Below, piece after piece: positions 8,203 through 23,200 of a stretch of 64,000 nucleotides of DNA. Source of the DNA: JANQPA01 sp964548175 (GTDB taxonomy: Bacteria; Bacteroidota; Bacteroidia; Chitinophagales; Saprospiraceae); the NCBI GenBank assembly GCA_964548175.1, contig CAZJQS010000014.1, positions 34,259 to 98,258 of the forward strand, written 5' to 3'. The stretch's first letter is position 1. Every line of letters starts with the position of its first letter. Position numbers and translations under genes: made by a program. Below the pieces are notes generated by a model that was not told the DNA's origin, did no database searches, and saw nothing but the letters and a program-made list of their open reading frames with translations.

Positions 8203-11200
8203 ATGAAAAGACCTTTTACATTGAAGAACATGGTCAGGACAGTCCTCGTGGCTGCCCTTTTTCTGCTATATGCCTGTCAGCCAGGTAAGCAGGAAAATCC
8301 TTCGGAGGTCCTTCAGTTTAAGGTGTCTGTATATGATCAAAGCCTCCTGGTGGAGGCTCGTGATTATGCACTGGCCCTGGAAACTGGCAAGATCGCCATA
8401 CAGACCCCATCCCAGTCGACATGGGAAATGCAATTGGAGAACGCTTTAGTTACTCCGGTCCATGAAAAAGAAAAAAATGAAGTTCGCTATCCAGAAGCCT
8501 TTGAAGAAGTTGACCTTCGTATCTATGATAAAGGAGAAGGTCTTTCAGGCTATGATTTGAACCTGGCGCCTGGGGGTGATCTCTCAAAGGTATGTATTCG
8601 CTTACACGGTGAAGGAGAGCCTTCCATTAATGCTGCCGGGGCATTAGTACTGCCGGTAGATGGGGGCGAGATCCGCCATTCTGCGCCTTACTCCTATCAG
8701 ATGATCGAGGGTGAAAAGGTGGAGGTGGAAAGTGCCTTTGCTTTTGTTGATCGCTGCCTGTCCTTTAAAGTAGGAGCATACGATCCTGCCTATGAATTGG
8801 TCATCGATCCGACCATCAGCTTCGTCGCGCATGCTTCAGGCGCCAGTCAGCAAACTGCTCACAGCGCAATGGAAAAAATGATGATGCTGCCTCCTGACCT
8901 CCCATGGCCGGGTTCCATGGTCGGCGGACAACAGGTGATCCTTCAACCAGGGATCGCCTTTGTCTCCTGCGGTACAACTACAGGTGTGCCCATGGCGGAG
9001 CAGTACACCATCGGGACAATCGATATCTCCAATGCCATTCCTGCCAGTGGCCGTTCGGAAGTTACTTCCACCACGCTAATGTATCACCACAAAGACTGGA
9101 CCGTGGAAAAGATCGGAAACATCTTCGGCGTTGCCATCAATCGCAGAACAGGGGATATGTATGCCGCAGCTTCCGCCAATTACGGATCTGGTTACCTGAC
9201 TCAGGAAGCCGTCGTTGGTTATGGAAGCATCGGAGGTGGAGTGGATGACCTCAGTGCAGCAGGAACAGTATACAAAATCGATGCAGTAACGGGGCAGCCT
9301 ACCGTTTTCGTCCAGCTTCCCCAGCAAGCAAGCACCTTTACCCATCAGGATTGCGAAACCGATGAGTTTAAAACCCGAACTACCGGTCCTGGACTGGGCA
9401 ACATTACTTATGACGAAGAAAACGATCAATTCTTCATCACCAATATAGAAGACGGCCGCATCTATCGCGTCAGCAGCGCCGGTGTCATCCTGGATTCCTA
9501 TGATCCCCTGACATACGATAACGGAGCTGCCGGAATCACCAACCTGGAGCAAGTCCCTTATGGTATCGTTAAAGAGCCGGGAAGAAACAGATTATTTTTT
9601 GGCGTCATCGATGTAGTGCCGGGCCCCAATAGGTTTGCCTCCGCGGGGGTGCCTTCCGTTTACAGTATTGATCTTACTCCAAGCGGTGGGTTTGCAGGAA
9701 CGGTAGACAACACCTATCGCCCCTCCGGCGCTACTTATGACAACTATGTGGGTACCGAAACTTTTCATGTCAGCATACCAACCGGCCAGGGCTTTTCCTA
9801 TGCGTCGGACTATGTTTACATCATTTCCAGCCTCGATTTCTCTTTTGACGGAGAATTACTGGTAGGTATCCGGGTGGGGTGTAATGAATCCTTCTATTCT
9901 TCTTACAACCACTGGGGAGAGATCAGCATCGTCTCTAAAAACTCAACTACAGACCTCTATGAGGATAACGTTACGGAATTTGATATTACCTTTTTTGGTG
10001 ATGCAGGCGCCGAAGACAGCTACGGTGGAGTAGGTTATTACCTTCTGAATGATGGTTCCGGAACTGTGCAATACGCCATCAGTGCAGGCGACATCCTTAA
10101 CGAAAAAGGACCTCACGGGATTGCCGTTTTCAGTACAGAATCATTCGGCTCACCGGTCTCACCGCTGGGCGCCATTTCCTATGGCCTGGTGGATGACCTC
10201 GGAACCAGCTTTGGTCAGGGTGACCCCAAAGGAGTGGGTGGGGATATCCTGGTGTTCAGCGGCTGTGTACTGGATTTTCTCTCTATTACTCCAACGGATT
10301 GTAGCCCTGACGGCACCTACGCGCTAAATGGAGAGGTCGTCTTTACAGGAGCTCCCCTTCCCCTTGGGCTGATCACCGTGGAAGTAAATGATAATGGTTC
10401 AACGACGACCATCCAGTTTGATCCCAGCGTATCATCTACCTTCACAGTACCTGGTTTGCAATGTAACGGGGAGTCAGACGTGAGCGTAACCGCTACTTTT
10501 GACAACCAAACCAGCTGTATGATCACCGATACGTATAACGAACCAACCTGTGGTCTGGATATCGCAATTACTTCTGTGTCAGGTTGCAGCAACGGAACGT
10601 ATACCGTAGAAGGAACGATCGCGGCCACTAACCCCGCCGCAGGTGGTTTGACGCTTACCCTCACCGAAAGCGGTTCTCCTAAAACGATCAACCTGCCTGG
10701 TAATGCAACTACGTTCCAGTTTATAGGCCTGACTTGCGACGGCGAAAACAACATCTCCGTCAGCGCCAGCTTCGACAATCAGCCTGCTTGTTCTGCTTCT
10801 GAAGCATACAACGAACCTTGTTTGCTCGAGATAAACGACGTGATCGTCACCGATAATTGTGCGGACACGGAAACCTATGATCTGGAAATCATCTACACCG
10901 TATTAAACGCTTCAGGTGATATTACCATTGAAGGTCCGGAAGGAGATGTGGTCATTGCGGTAGCTGCCGGATCGGACATCATCAACGGATCTGAAACCTT
11001 GACCCTGGATTGCGCTTCCATGGTCGAGGAATTTACCTTGAATGTATATTCCGGAACCTGCTCAGGTGGAGGTGGATCATCCAGTTCCTCCTGTGTGCCT
11101 TTCGAAGCTTGTGCCGATGGCAGTTGCCCCCCGCCGGGCGATTATCCTTCGGCTCTATTGCCTACCGGTCCGCCGGCATCCATTATCCGCGGTACCGATG

Positions 11201-14200
11201 CTAACTTCAACGCCATCGTAGAAGGAGACTTTACCGTAACCGACGGCGCCGAAACAGAAGGCCGGGTGGCAGTAGGCGGCAATTTTGTGTTAAATAGAGA
11301 TTATTACGGCGTAGGTACTTCCGGTGGAGGAACCTACGTGATCGGGCCTGACGGAGAAAACAACCTTATTGTTCGTGGCGACATTCAAAGATCGATTCCC
11401 GGAACCGGCACTATTGGCAATGCTCAGGGCGGCACTTCAGTAGTAGGTAATGTTTTTGTCGGCGGCTCGATTTCTCCAAACGTCAATACCAACAGCGGCA
11501 ATCCTGCAACGATCACAGCCAATCAAGGAACAACTGCTGTGGAAAGTTTATTTGATTTTGCCTCCATTTTTGCAGGCTTGGATGCCCAGAGCGATTGTTT
11601 TGCAGCTTTAGCGCCTACCGGTGCTCTTAACTCTTTTACTTTGGAAGGTGACGGCGCCTCCCCTGTTCAGGTATTTACCTTAAGTGCAGCCGAGATCGCA
11701 GCGCTGGCCGGGCAGAACCTGTTATTCGATAATATCCCTGCCGACGCCACCATCATAGTTAACGTCACTGCCGGCGGCGCCATAAACTGGAACATCGCTA
11801 ACGTCATTGCCGGTGTGGCAGGTGATCCCGGATATGCTACCTTCGGAGCTCCGGATCCCGATGTCCGGGTTTTCAATCTCTTGTTTAATTTTAATACAGC
11901 AACACAGGTTAATTTCAATACCTCCGTTAACGGATCCGTATTGGTAAAAGATGGAAACGTTATACTCAACGGCAACCTGAACGGCCGCCTGGCCATTGGT
12001 GGTGATCTATTGCATTCCGGAAGCGGCACTGAAATTCATAACTACCCTTACCTGGGTGAGTGCAGTTGCCCCGCAAATGATCCCTGCGCCGATGCTTGCT
12101 TCGATAGCGAAATTTTTGAAATCCCGGCTGTTCCTTCCTGTTTTGTAGCAGCAACGCCGACTGCCAATTCCCCTTGTGAAGGCCAAACTTTGACCTTAAT
12201 GGCCAATGCTTTCGGCACTTCGGGTAATTATGTTTATGTATGGAGTGGCCCTGGCGCGCTTTCTTCCACAACGGAAGCCAATCCTACCATTGCATCCGCT
12301 TCCTTGTCGGATGCAGGGACTTATAATCTTACAGTTACCGATGCGAATAATCCCAACTGTACTTTTTCTACCTCTCTCAATGTAGTGGTGAATCCGAATC
12401 CGGTGGCCAATAACGTTACCCTTCAACTTTGTGATGACGGCGACGGCGAGGTTGTCTTCGACCTGACCGATGCACAGTCGGCAGGCGCCGCAACCAACGT
12501 TACCGATACCGACGTGGATAACGGCACTACTAATATCGTGACCTATCATACCGGAACCCCCGCAGTACCAGCCAACCTGATCGCCGATCCGGAAAACTAT
12601 GCTGCTGGAGATGGAGAGCAGGTATATGCCCTGGTGACTACCAGCGCCGGTTGTACCGCTGAAGCTGTGATCAGCTTGAACGTCCTGCCTTTGCCTGTCG
12701 CCAATAATGTGGTCTTAGCACTTTGTGACGACGGCGACGGGGAGGTGTTCTTCGATCTTGAAGATGCCCAAGATGCTGCCGCTTCGACCAATATTAATGG
12801 CACAGACCTCGATAACGGAGCTGACGGCAGCGTTACGGTGAACTATTACACCAGCCCAGGCCTGGAACCGGTTTCCCAGATCGCTTCCGTCGGCGCTTAT
12901 CTTGCTGAAAATAGCGATGTCGTCTATGCTGAAGTAACTAATGCAGAAGGATGTAGCGTGGTGGCTTCCGTCACCTTTGTAATTTACAACCTGCCGGCCG
13001 TAGCGCCAGAAGGAGACGAAGTGTGTATAGGACAATCAGCCAACCTAAGTGGCAATGAGGTAAGCGGAAGCGGCAATATTGTCGTTCGTGAATGGACGGT
13101 TGTCAGCACTGGCGGCACAGGCCTCTCTAATGCTGACCTCGGAAATACGGAAGATATAATCGTCAATACCAGCGGACTTTCACAAGGCACAGCAATAGTC
13201 CAGTACAGAATAGAAGACGAAAACGGCTGTTCGGCTGCTGAAACTACCGCACTGATCATAAACAATAACCCTGTGGCCAATCCTGTCACTTTGGAATTGT
13301 GCGACGATGGCGACGGAGCGGTGGTCTTTGACCTGACTGACGCTGAAAGCACCGCTTCATCGAGCAATGCAACAGGTACCGATGTGGATAATGGCACTAC
13401 CAATACCGTTACTTACCATACCGGCACGCCGGCTACCCTGGCTAACCTGATCGCTGACCCTGAGAACTATTCCGCTATGGACGGTGATCAGGTGTACGCT
13501 TTAGTCACTAATGACGCGGGTTGTGAAACAGAGGCTCTTATTACGCTGGACGTACTTCCATTACCACCGGCCAACAATGTATTACTGGCCTTGTGCGATG
13601 ATGGTAATGGAGAAGTGATCTTTAACCTGAGTGACGCCCAGGATCCGGCCGCTGCCACCAACGTTAATGGGGTAGACCTGGATAATGGCGAAAACGGAAA
13701 CGTTACAGTAAATTACTATACGGATTTAAGCCTTGATCCGCTCACTTTGATCAACAATATCAGCACTTATCCAGCTGAAGACGGCGACGTAGTGTATGCA
13801 GAAGTGTCTAATGGCGATGGCTGTACAAGCGTAGCAACCGTCACCTTTGATGTTTATGAATTGCCTGAAGTCGCCCCGATAGGCGATGATGTCTGCCAGG
13901 GGGTTATTGCCAATCTTGAAGGTAATGCTGTTCCAGGCGCCGACGGCCCCATCATCACGCACACCTGGACGGTTATCGATGGAGGAACAACAGGCCTCGC
14001 TGACAATTCCATAGTGGGGAATACAGAAGATGTTTCCATCACAACGACTGGCCTGATGCCGGGAACCGCCCTTATTGAATACGAGGTGGAGGACGAAAAT
14101 GGTTGTGGTGCTTCGGCTACGACTACCCTCACCGTCCTGTATGTTCCGGAAGCCAATCCTGTAGCTTTAGTGGAATGTGAAACGGTAGAAAACGGCGTAG

Positions 14201-17200
14201 GAACCGGTACTGCGATCTTTGATTTAACTGCCTCGAATAATACCATTACCGGAGGGGTCGCCGGCGTATCAGTAGAATGGTTTACAGATGCGGGCCTGAC
14301 TAATCTCATTCCTAATCCTGCGACTTTTGAAAGCGCCAATACGACCGTGTATGCCAAAACGACCTTCTTGTCCAGCAATTGCATGAACAGCACACCGGTA
14401 CCCCTTTCGCTGAACTCAGCGCCGGATGCGGATCCGATCGTGACCACACCGATTTGTTACGGAGAGGACCTTTTATTTGACGTTTTGATATTGAGTGTGA
14501 CACCAACCGCTTCGTTCTCCTGGAATGGGCCATTTGGATTCAGTTCAACAGCTATGATGCCGACAATCAGCTTCGGTGATGCTACCTATCCAACTGAACC
14601 GGGAACATACACCTATGAAGTGACCATTGAGGATGGCAACATGTGTACCATCGTTAAGGAGATCATGGTGACCTTGTATTCACTCGACTTTGGTGATTTG
14701 CCCGATCCGGCAAATGGCATAGCCATGATGGATTATCAAACACGTTTGGATGACAATGGTGCTCGTCACTGCGTGACTCCTGACCCGCTCATTTACCTGG
14801 GGGATCGCGTTGACGTTGAACTGGACGGCATACCCGATATGGACGCCGGGCTGGAAAATGGCGGCGATGATAATGACGAGGATGCTGATGATGAGGACGG
14901 CGTGCAGATACCTGCCATGATCTTTGCCGGTGAGAAAACGACTTTTGAAGTAACTGTCGTAAACAACTCTGATGATAACGTTTACGTATATGGCTTTGTC
15001 GATTGGAACAAAAACGGTTCCTTTGATCAGCCTGCCGACATTAATGAAATAACCTCTGCTACTGTCAACCCGAATACAAGCGGGACCGTAATGCTGATGT
15101 TCGATGTGCCCCAGAATGCGGTCATCAACGAGTTTCTGGGGGCTCGCTTCAGAGTCGGAACAAATATTGCAGAAGTAAATATCGCTTCCGGCTTAGCACG
15201 TGATGGCGAAGTGGAAGATTATGTGGTGAAAGTGAAGGGCGTTGACTTTGGTGATTTACCTGCTGGCTATCCTGTAGTAGATGCTGAAGGAGGGGCCAAG
15301 CATGGTATTCCCGAAAATCCACAATTATTTATGGGAAATGCCCCCGATCCCGAAAATGACGGATCAGAAAGTGGCGATGCCCTTGCTGATGGTGGCGACG
15401 AAGATGGCGTATTTTTACCTTCCATGATCTTTCGTGGTGAAGAAACAACCATTGTTGTCGATATCACTAATGAAACCGGTCTGGCGGCCTACCTTTACGG
15501 CTTTATTGACTGGAATGGAGACGGTAGTTTCGATGATGAAGGCGAAGTAGCTAGCGCCATTGTTACAGGGAACGGCTCCGCTGAACTGATCTTTAATGTT
15601 CCGCTGGACGCCGATATCGACAACTTATTAGGCGCCCGCTTCCGGCTAGGTAGCATTGAGAGTGAAGTCAACCAACCAACCGGCTTTGCCATGGACGGAG
15701 AAGTCGAAGATTACCTGGTTGAAGTCAAAGGTCTTGACTTTGGCGACCTTCCTGAGGATTATCCAACCGCATACGAAGATGAGGGGCCCCGCCACGGAGT
15801 CAGCGATGATCCGATTGTATTCCTTGGCTCAGGTGTCGATATTGAAGAAAATGGACAACCGGACGATGATTCCGGTGAAATAGACGGAGGCGATGAAGTC
15901 GACGAAGACGGAATCGTTGAGCCCGCTATGCTCTTCCGCGGCGAAAAAGCAACCTTTACCGCCACCGCTACGAATGAATCCGGCAATACCGCGTATCTGT
16001 ATGCCTTTGCCGACTGGAACGGCGACGGTGATTTTGAAGATGAAAATGAGGTAACCAGCGTGGAGGTGCCCAATGGTACAATCGATGAAGAGTTCATGCT
16101 GATGTTTGACGTTCCTGTAGATGCAGTGATCAACGAAGATCTGGGTGTGCGCTTCCGCATCGGTACCATAGAAGACGAAGTCGGTTCACCAACTGGTTTC
16201 GCCATGGATGGTGAAGTGGAAGACTATCTGGTAGTGGTTAAAGGTCTGGACTACGGTGACTTGCCCGATATACAAGATGGCGTCAGCACTGGTGATTATC
16301 AGACTGTATTCAATAATAACGGCCCACGCCATGGCGTGCCGGAAAATGTTTTACTGGCCATCGGAAAGACTGTTGATGTCGATCCCGACGGCCAGCCAGA
16401 TCTGGGCGCCGGTGAAGACGGCACCAATGGTGACGACGATGATGGAAATGACGACGAAGATGGTGTAGTGAAACCAACAATGATCTTCCCCGGCGAAGAA
16501 ACTACTTTCGTAGTCAACGTCTTGAACAATACTACTGAAACGGCCTACCTGTATGGATTTGTGGATTGGAACGCAGACGGCAATTTTGACGATCCTAACG
16601 AGATAGTAAGTGAAGAGATCCTTCCAAACGGTATAGTAAATATTATTGTGGAACTGACTTTCGATGTGCCTCTTGACGCAGTGGTCGGTCAAAATCTTGG
16701 CGCCCGCTTCCGTTTAGGCACCATAGAAACGGAAGTAAGTGAAGCTACCGGCTTTGCTATGGATGGCGAAGTAGAAGATTATCTGGTGAAAGTCAAAGGG
16801 CTTGACTTCGGCGACTTACCGGCGCCATACCTGACGACAGATGCGCAAGACGGCCCTCGTCATGGAGTGCCCGATCAGCCGGAAATTTACCTGGGCGAAT
16901 TGGTTGACGGAGAAGGTGACGGTCAGCCGGATGACGATGCCGGAGAAGAAGCCGGCGGCGACGATGGCGATGCAGATAACGATGACGAAGATGGTGTAGA
17001 AGAGCNNNNNNNNNNNNNNNNNNNNNNNNNNNNNNNNNNNNNNNNNNNNNNNNNNNNNNNNNNNNNNNNNNNNNNNNNNNNNNNNNNNNNNNNNNNNNNN
17101 NNNNNTCCGTATCGGTACGGTACAGGCAGAAGTAGAAAACCCAACCGGGTTTGCCATGGATGGAGAGGTAGAAGACTATCTGATCCAGGTGAAAGGCCTT

Positions 17201-20200
17201 GATTTTGGTGATGCTGGCGAAGATTTTCCAACGGTTTATGAAGAAGACGGTCCACGTCATGGCGTGCCGGAAACACCGGAGTTGTATTTCGGCGATGAGC
17301 AAGATGTGGAAGAAAATGGTCAGCCCGATCCTGAAGCGGGAGAAACCGGTGGTGGAGACGGTGATGATGAAGATGGTATTGCCTTTGTTGATGCTGAGGG
17401 TAATCCGACTATGCTCATTACCTGCCTGGAAACTACCGTAGAAATTAAAACGGTCATTCCAGCGGAGACTACTGCTTACCTGCAAGCCTGGATAGATTTC
17501 AACGACGATGGTGACTGGGAGGATTCGGGCGAGCAAGTTGCTGCAGATGTGGCTCTGACTGACGCTGATGCAACTTACTATCTGACATTCACCGTCCCAT
17601 GTGAGGCAACCATTACAGACAAGACCTTCCTGCGCTTCAGATTGAGTACAGAGGCAGGCTTGAGCTATACCGGCTTTGCCATGGATGGGGAAGTAGAAGA
17701 TTATGTAGAAGTGATCAAAGGCCTTGATCTGGGTGATCTGCCGGAGCAGTATCCGACCGAACTGGCTGAGAACGGACCACATCACGTGCTGGATCCAACT
17801 GCTGATGACTTATTCCTCGGTGAAGCAGTAGACGCAGATATCGATGGCGAGCCTTCTGAAATGGCCGATGGCGACGACAATGAAGAAGACGCAGATGATG
17901 AGGACGGCATTACCTTCATCACACCAGTCATGGAAAATGAGGTAGCCTGCATAAAAGTGGATGCCGTTAACGACGGCTCAGAAACGGCGACGTTATATGG
18001 TTTTGCCGACTGGGACGGCGACGGTATTCTGGAAGCCCTTGACTTTGTCGGCGGAAATCCTGAAGTGCCAGCCGGCGGACTGGATGAGGCGACCTTCTGC
18101 ATCAACGTTCCTGAAATTGATGAAGAAGCCACCAATGGTATGATCTACTTCCGCTTCCGTTTGAGCACTGATGATGCGGCGGCTGAGCCGACCGGCATTG
18201 CGATGGACGGTGAAGTGGAAGACTACAAGCGCAATTTTGCTAAAGTAGGTAATGTGGTTTGGTTTGATCGCAACTACAACGGCATTCAAGACAACGACGA
18301 AGCGGACAACGGTCTGCCCGGAATCGAGGTGAATCTCATTTTCACCGATGCCGATAATGTGGAAAGAACCTACACTACTACCACTGATGAAAATGGCGAG
18401 TATTATTTCTGCGGTCTGATCGAAGGCAAATACACGATCGAGATCGACAATCCTGCGATGATGATGCCTACTTTGGCCAACGTCAATGAATCGCTGGAGG
18501 ATGATAAAGACAGTGACGGCGAGCCTGTGGAAGACGGCGGGCAGATTACCGGCATCATGGAGATGTTTACCATCGAAGATGTGCTGGATAATCCGACGGA
18601 TGAAGAGGGCATCGAAGATCAGGAGATTGTGGCCGGCTTCCCGACTAACGATGTGGAAGGCTATCCGGACAGCCAGGTAGATCAAACGCATGACTTTGGC
18701 TTTGTCGCGGCTGACTTTGGTGACTTACCCGAAAGTTTTGCCACCTTGCTGGAAGACAACGGTCCACGTCACGTGATCGTACCGGCGCCTTTCCAGGCGT
18801 TGCTTCCGGAAATTCCAAACCTGTATCTTGGTGACAACGTGGATATCGAGATAGACGGGCAGCCTGCCGCCATGTCTGACGGTGATGACAATAATGATAC
18901 AGATGGAGACGGCACACCTGATGAAAATGATGAAAATGGAGTAGAACTGATCAAGCCACTGATCCCGGGCTATGAGTCCTGCGTGAAAGTCACCAGCACT
19001 ATTCCGGTAGGCGTTACCGGGGTGCTCCAGGGTTGGATCGACTTTAACGGTAATGGTGTATTGGATGGCAACGATCAGATCATAAAAGACAGAGTATTGT
19101 TGAGCGGTACGAACGTGGAAACAGAGATCTGCTTCGAAGTTCCTGAAGAAGCTGCTTTTAACGAAGGCATGGCCTTTGCTCGCTTCCGCTTAAGCCAGGC
19201 GGCGGGACTGCTGCCGACCGGCGGTGCTCCTGACGGGGAGGTAGAAGACTACAAATTCCCTCTTGGCAAGCTCGGCAATCTGGTTTGGGAAGACTTTAAC
19301 TTTGACGGCTCCCAGGATGCTGAAGAGCCGGGCATTGAAGGCGTAGAAGTAAGCCTGGTGTGGCTGGGTCCGGACAACACTTTGGACACCAAAGATGACG
19401 AAACTTATGAAACGATTACTGATGAAAATGGTCTGTACTACTTCTGCGGTCTGATCGAAGGAGACTACAAAATCATCGTCAATACGCCGGAAGACATGAC
19501 GCCTACTCGTCCTGATGCAGGCGGCGCTGCTAACGATGACGAAACAGACAGCGACGGTCAGATCAGTGATGATATGGACTTCACTATGGTGATGACCGAG
19601 ATCATCTCCATCGAAGAGGTGACCGACCTGCCAACCAATGAAGCAGGTAACGAAGATCAGGGTATCGTTAATGGGTTCCCTGATGAGCAGGTGGACGAGA
19701 CCTATGACTTTGGCTTTGCAGGCTTGGATTATGGTGATCTTCCTCAGGAAGAACAGGATGAAGCCTTCAATACCACTATGGAAGAGAACGGACCTGTTCA
19801 TGTTATTCAGCCGGAATTGCGCCTTGGATTGTGTGTCGATGCAGAGCAGGATGGTCATCCTGATGACGATGCCGGACAGTTTGACGGCGAAGATGGTGAC
19901 AATGACCTGGGCGACGACGGAACGGAGAGTGAATTCTCCAGCCCTGAAGCCTGCGAAGATGATGAAGACGGTATTGCATTCATCACCCCGCTGGTCCCTG
20001 ACAACCAGGCCTGTATCCGGGTGACCTATACGGCCCCTGCCGGAGGAGCAGTGTTGCAAGGCTGGATCGACTGGAACAGCAACGGCGAGATCGATGAAGA
20101 TAGTGAAACGCTTGATCTGACCGCTAACGGCGTTCTGGCTGCTGGTGTGGATCAGTTAGTAGAACTCTGCTTCGAAGTACCGTCAACCGCTAGATTCAAT

Positions 20201-23200
20201 GAGGGTGTAGCCTACGCCCGCTTCCGTCTGAGCGAGAACGGCGGGTTGTCACCTGATGGTCCGGATAAATATGACGAAGAAGCAATCGTACCTGGCGGTG
20301 AGGTGGAAGACTATCGCGTGAAACTCGGCAAGGTAGGTAACCTGGTCTGGGAAGACCGCAACCACAATGGTCTGCAGGATGAAGAAGAGATCGGCCTCGG
20401 CATCAACGATGTAGCGGTACAATTAATCTTCGGTGGTATCCGTGCTGACGGAACTTTAGACGAAGTAGGACCACTGGGTCAGGTTGCCGATATCGCATTC
20501 GATACCGTAACCTCTGCCAGGACCTACATGGATGGTTCAGAACTAGCCGGCTTGTATTACTTCTGTGGCTTGATCGAGGGTAATTACGAGATCGTGGTAA
20601 TGGATCCAAAGGATCTGACGCCGACCAAGTCTAACAACATTAAGAATGCCAACGAAGAAGATCGCGACAGTGACGGTATCATTGTGGAAGGTGAATTGAA
20701 GGTGAAAACAGCATTTACCTTCGCGGATCAGATGAAGCTGATGAATTTAGCCAGAGATGAAGAAGGCATTGGCGATCAGGATTTGGACAACCTGCTTGAT
20801 CCGAACATGGTAGGCACTTTTGCGGATAATCAGGTGGATCAGCGCTTTGACTTTGGCTATATAGCGATTGACTTCGGCGATCTTCCGGTTGCTGAGCTGG
20901 GTGATCAGTATCAGTATGAAACTGAGCTGCCGCTTGGACCTAAGCATATTGTAACGCCGGATCTATATTTGGGTTCTTGCGTGGATGCAGAATTAGATGG
21001 TGATCCAGACCTGGAGGCCGGCTACAAAGGTAACGGTAATGATCTGGGTGATGATGCTACAGATACCGATCCTGAGAGCTGGAAGCAGCCAATGGGCACG
21101 GATTGCACAGATGATGAGGATGGTATTGAGTTCGTTACACCTTTGATTCCGGGGTACGAAGCGTGCATTGAGCTGGATTTCACCGCTATTGATAACTTTG
21201 ATGGCCCGGATGCTTTCCTGAATGCCTGGATAGATTACAACGGCAACGGACAACTGGATGCCGAAGAGCATATCGACTTTACCAAGGTTAACGGTAAAGA
21301 GGCGTCTCTGGAGCCGCTGACAAAAGCACTGGAATTGGAGAACGGTTTCAAACTGAACGGCGATCCGGTAACGATCTGCTTCGACGTACCTGAGGAAGCA
21401 CAATTCCTGGAGGGCGCCGCCTTTATCCGCTTCCGTCTCAGCTTTGATCCTCGTTTAGGACCGGACGGTATGCTGCCGAATGGCGCTATCCCATACGGAG
21501 AAGTTGAAGATTACTTCCTGCCGTTGACCAAGGTAGGCAATCTGGTCTGGGAAGACCGCAACTTCAACGGTCTGCAGGATGCCGAAGAAGCCGGACTGGG
21601 CATCAACGGAGTGCCTGTAGCGCTGATCTTCTCCGGTAAAGACGGACTGGTTGAAACCACTGACCTTAACAACCCACAGGGTGATGATAGAGTATACGAA
21701 ACTACGACAGACAATATTGACGATATAGCCGGATTGTACTACTTCTGTGGCCTTATCGAAAACAATAGTTACGATTATGACTACAAGATCGTTGTACAAA
21801 CACCAGAGGACATGACGCCGACCCGTCCGGACAGAGGCGGCGATGATGTGGTGGACAGCGACGGTGAAGACGGAACCTTCCTGGCGGGTAACAACCAGGA
21901 CGGCATCATCGACGATGTGTTGTCCGGAATGGTGATGACGGAGTTTGAGATCGTTGATGCAGACGGTCAAATTACAGATGAGTACGGTCTGGGTGACGAT
22001 CACGGAGACGCTCCGCAGGTGGTCCTGACCTTCCCGGATGAGCATGTGAACCAGACGTTTGACTATGGCTTTGCCGGACTGGATTACGGCGATCTGCCTG
22101 ATGATCCAGAGAGTCCTGATGACTTCAATACTTTGATGATGTCAGATGGCGCGGTACATGTTATTCAGCCCGGTAAATATCTGGGTGATTGCGTGGATGC
22201 CGAGCAAGAGGCAGCGCCAGAAGACAAAGCCGGCCTGGAAGAAGGCGGTGATGACAATACCGGCAGTGCTTTTGCAGAACCGCAGGCATGTGAGGACGAT
22301 GAAACGGGCGTTAAGTTGATTACTCCAATGATTCCTGGCTACGAAGCTTGCTTTGAGGTGACCTTCAACTGGCCGCAGGATGAGGAAGCCTATTTGACAG
22401 CCTGGATCGACTACAACAGCAACGAACGCTTCGATGCCGGCGAGCAGGTCATCTTTAGAATAGGCGGCTTTAACCGTCAGGAATTGAAGTACATTGGTAC
22501 TGGTGAAGCTCAAACGGTACAGCTGTGCTTTGTTGTTCCTCAAGGGGCGACTTTCCCTGAAGGCAGAGCACACGCTCGCTTCCGCCTGAGCGACCTCAGC
22601 GGTCTCGGCCCTGACGGTCCTGCCAAGTACGGAGACGAAGTGATGCCTGCGGGTGAAGTGGAAGACTACCTCTTCCCGCTCTCGAAGGTGGGTAACCTGG
22701 TCTGGGAAGACAACAACCTGGATGGGATCCAGGACGGCGAAGGCGCCGATCCATCTGAGCCAGGCTTTGAAAAGGTAGAACTGACACTGGTTTACGCCGG
22801 CTTCGACGATGATGAATTCGGCGATGGCGACGATCGCACATACGTAACGACAACCACTGAAGATGGGCTGTATTACTTCTGCGGATTGATCCCTGGTAAC
22901 TATCAGGTTTTCATCGAGAAGTTCGTAGAATGTGTTGAAGGTTACGAAGAAAAGAATCCTGCCCGCTGGATACTGACTGTTCCGAATAACGAAGTAGGCG
23001 ATAAAGGCGACCAGTTCGATAGCGATGGCGCCCCTGCAGCTATGATCATGATCCCTGATCCGATGGATCTGGTTCGTGAAGAAATGGGCATTGGCGATAC
23101 ACCGGGTCTGGTCAACGAATATCCGGATAGCCTGGACAACCTGACCATTGACTTTGGCCTGATCGAGGAGCCGAATATTGAAGCAATACTGAATGACGTG

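Noticed and set aside
17106..17202. A stop codon ending the first half of the giant gene at about 17202
   Set aside because: It is read only if the 100 N are taken as the true gap length; in the correct frame the GEVEDY repeat continues.
12403..23166. Regular repeats as a possible CRISPR array
   Set aside because: The repeats are in frame within one ORF, hundreds of bases long and encode protein domains.
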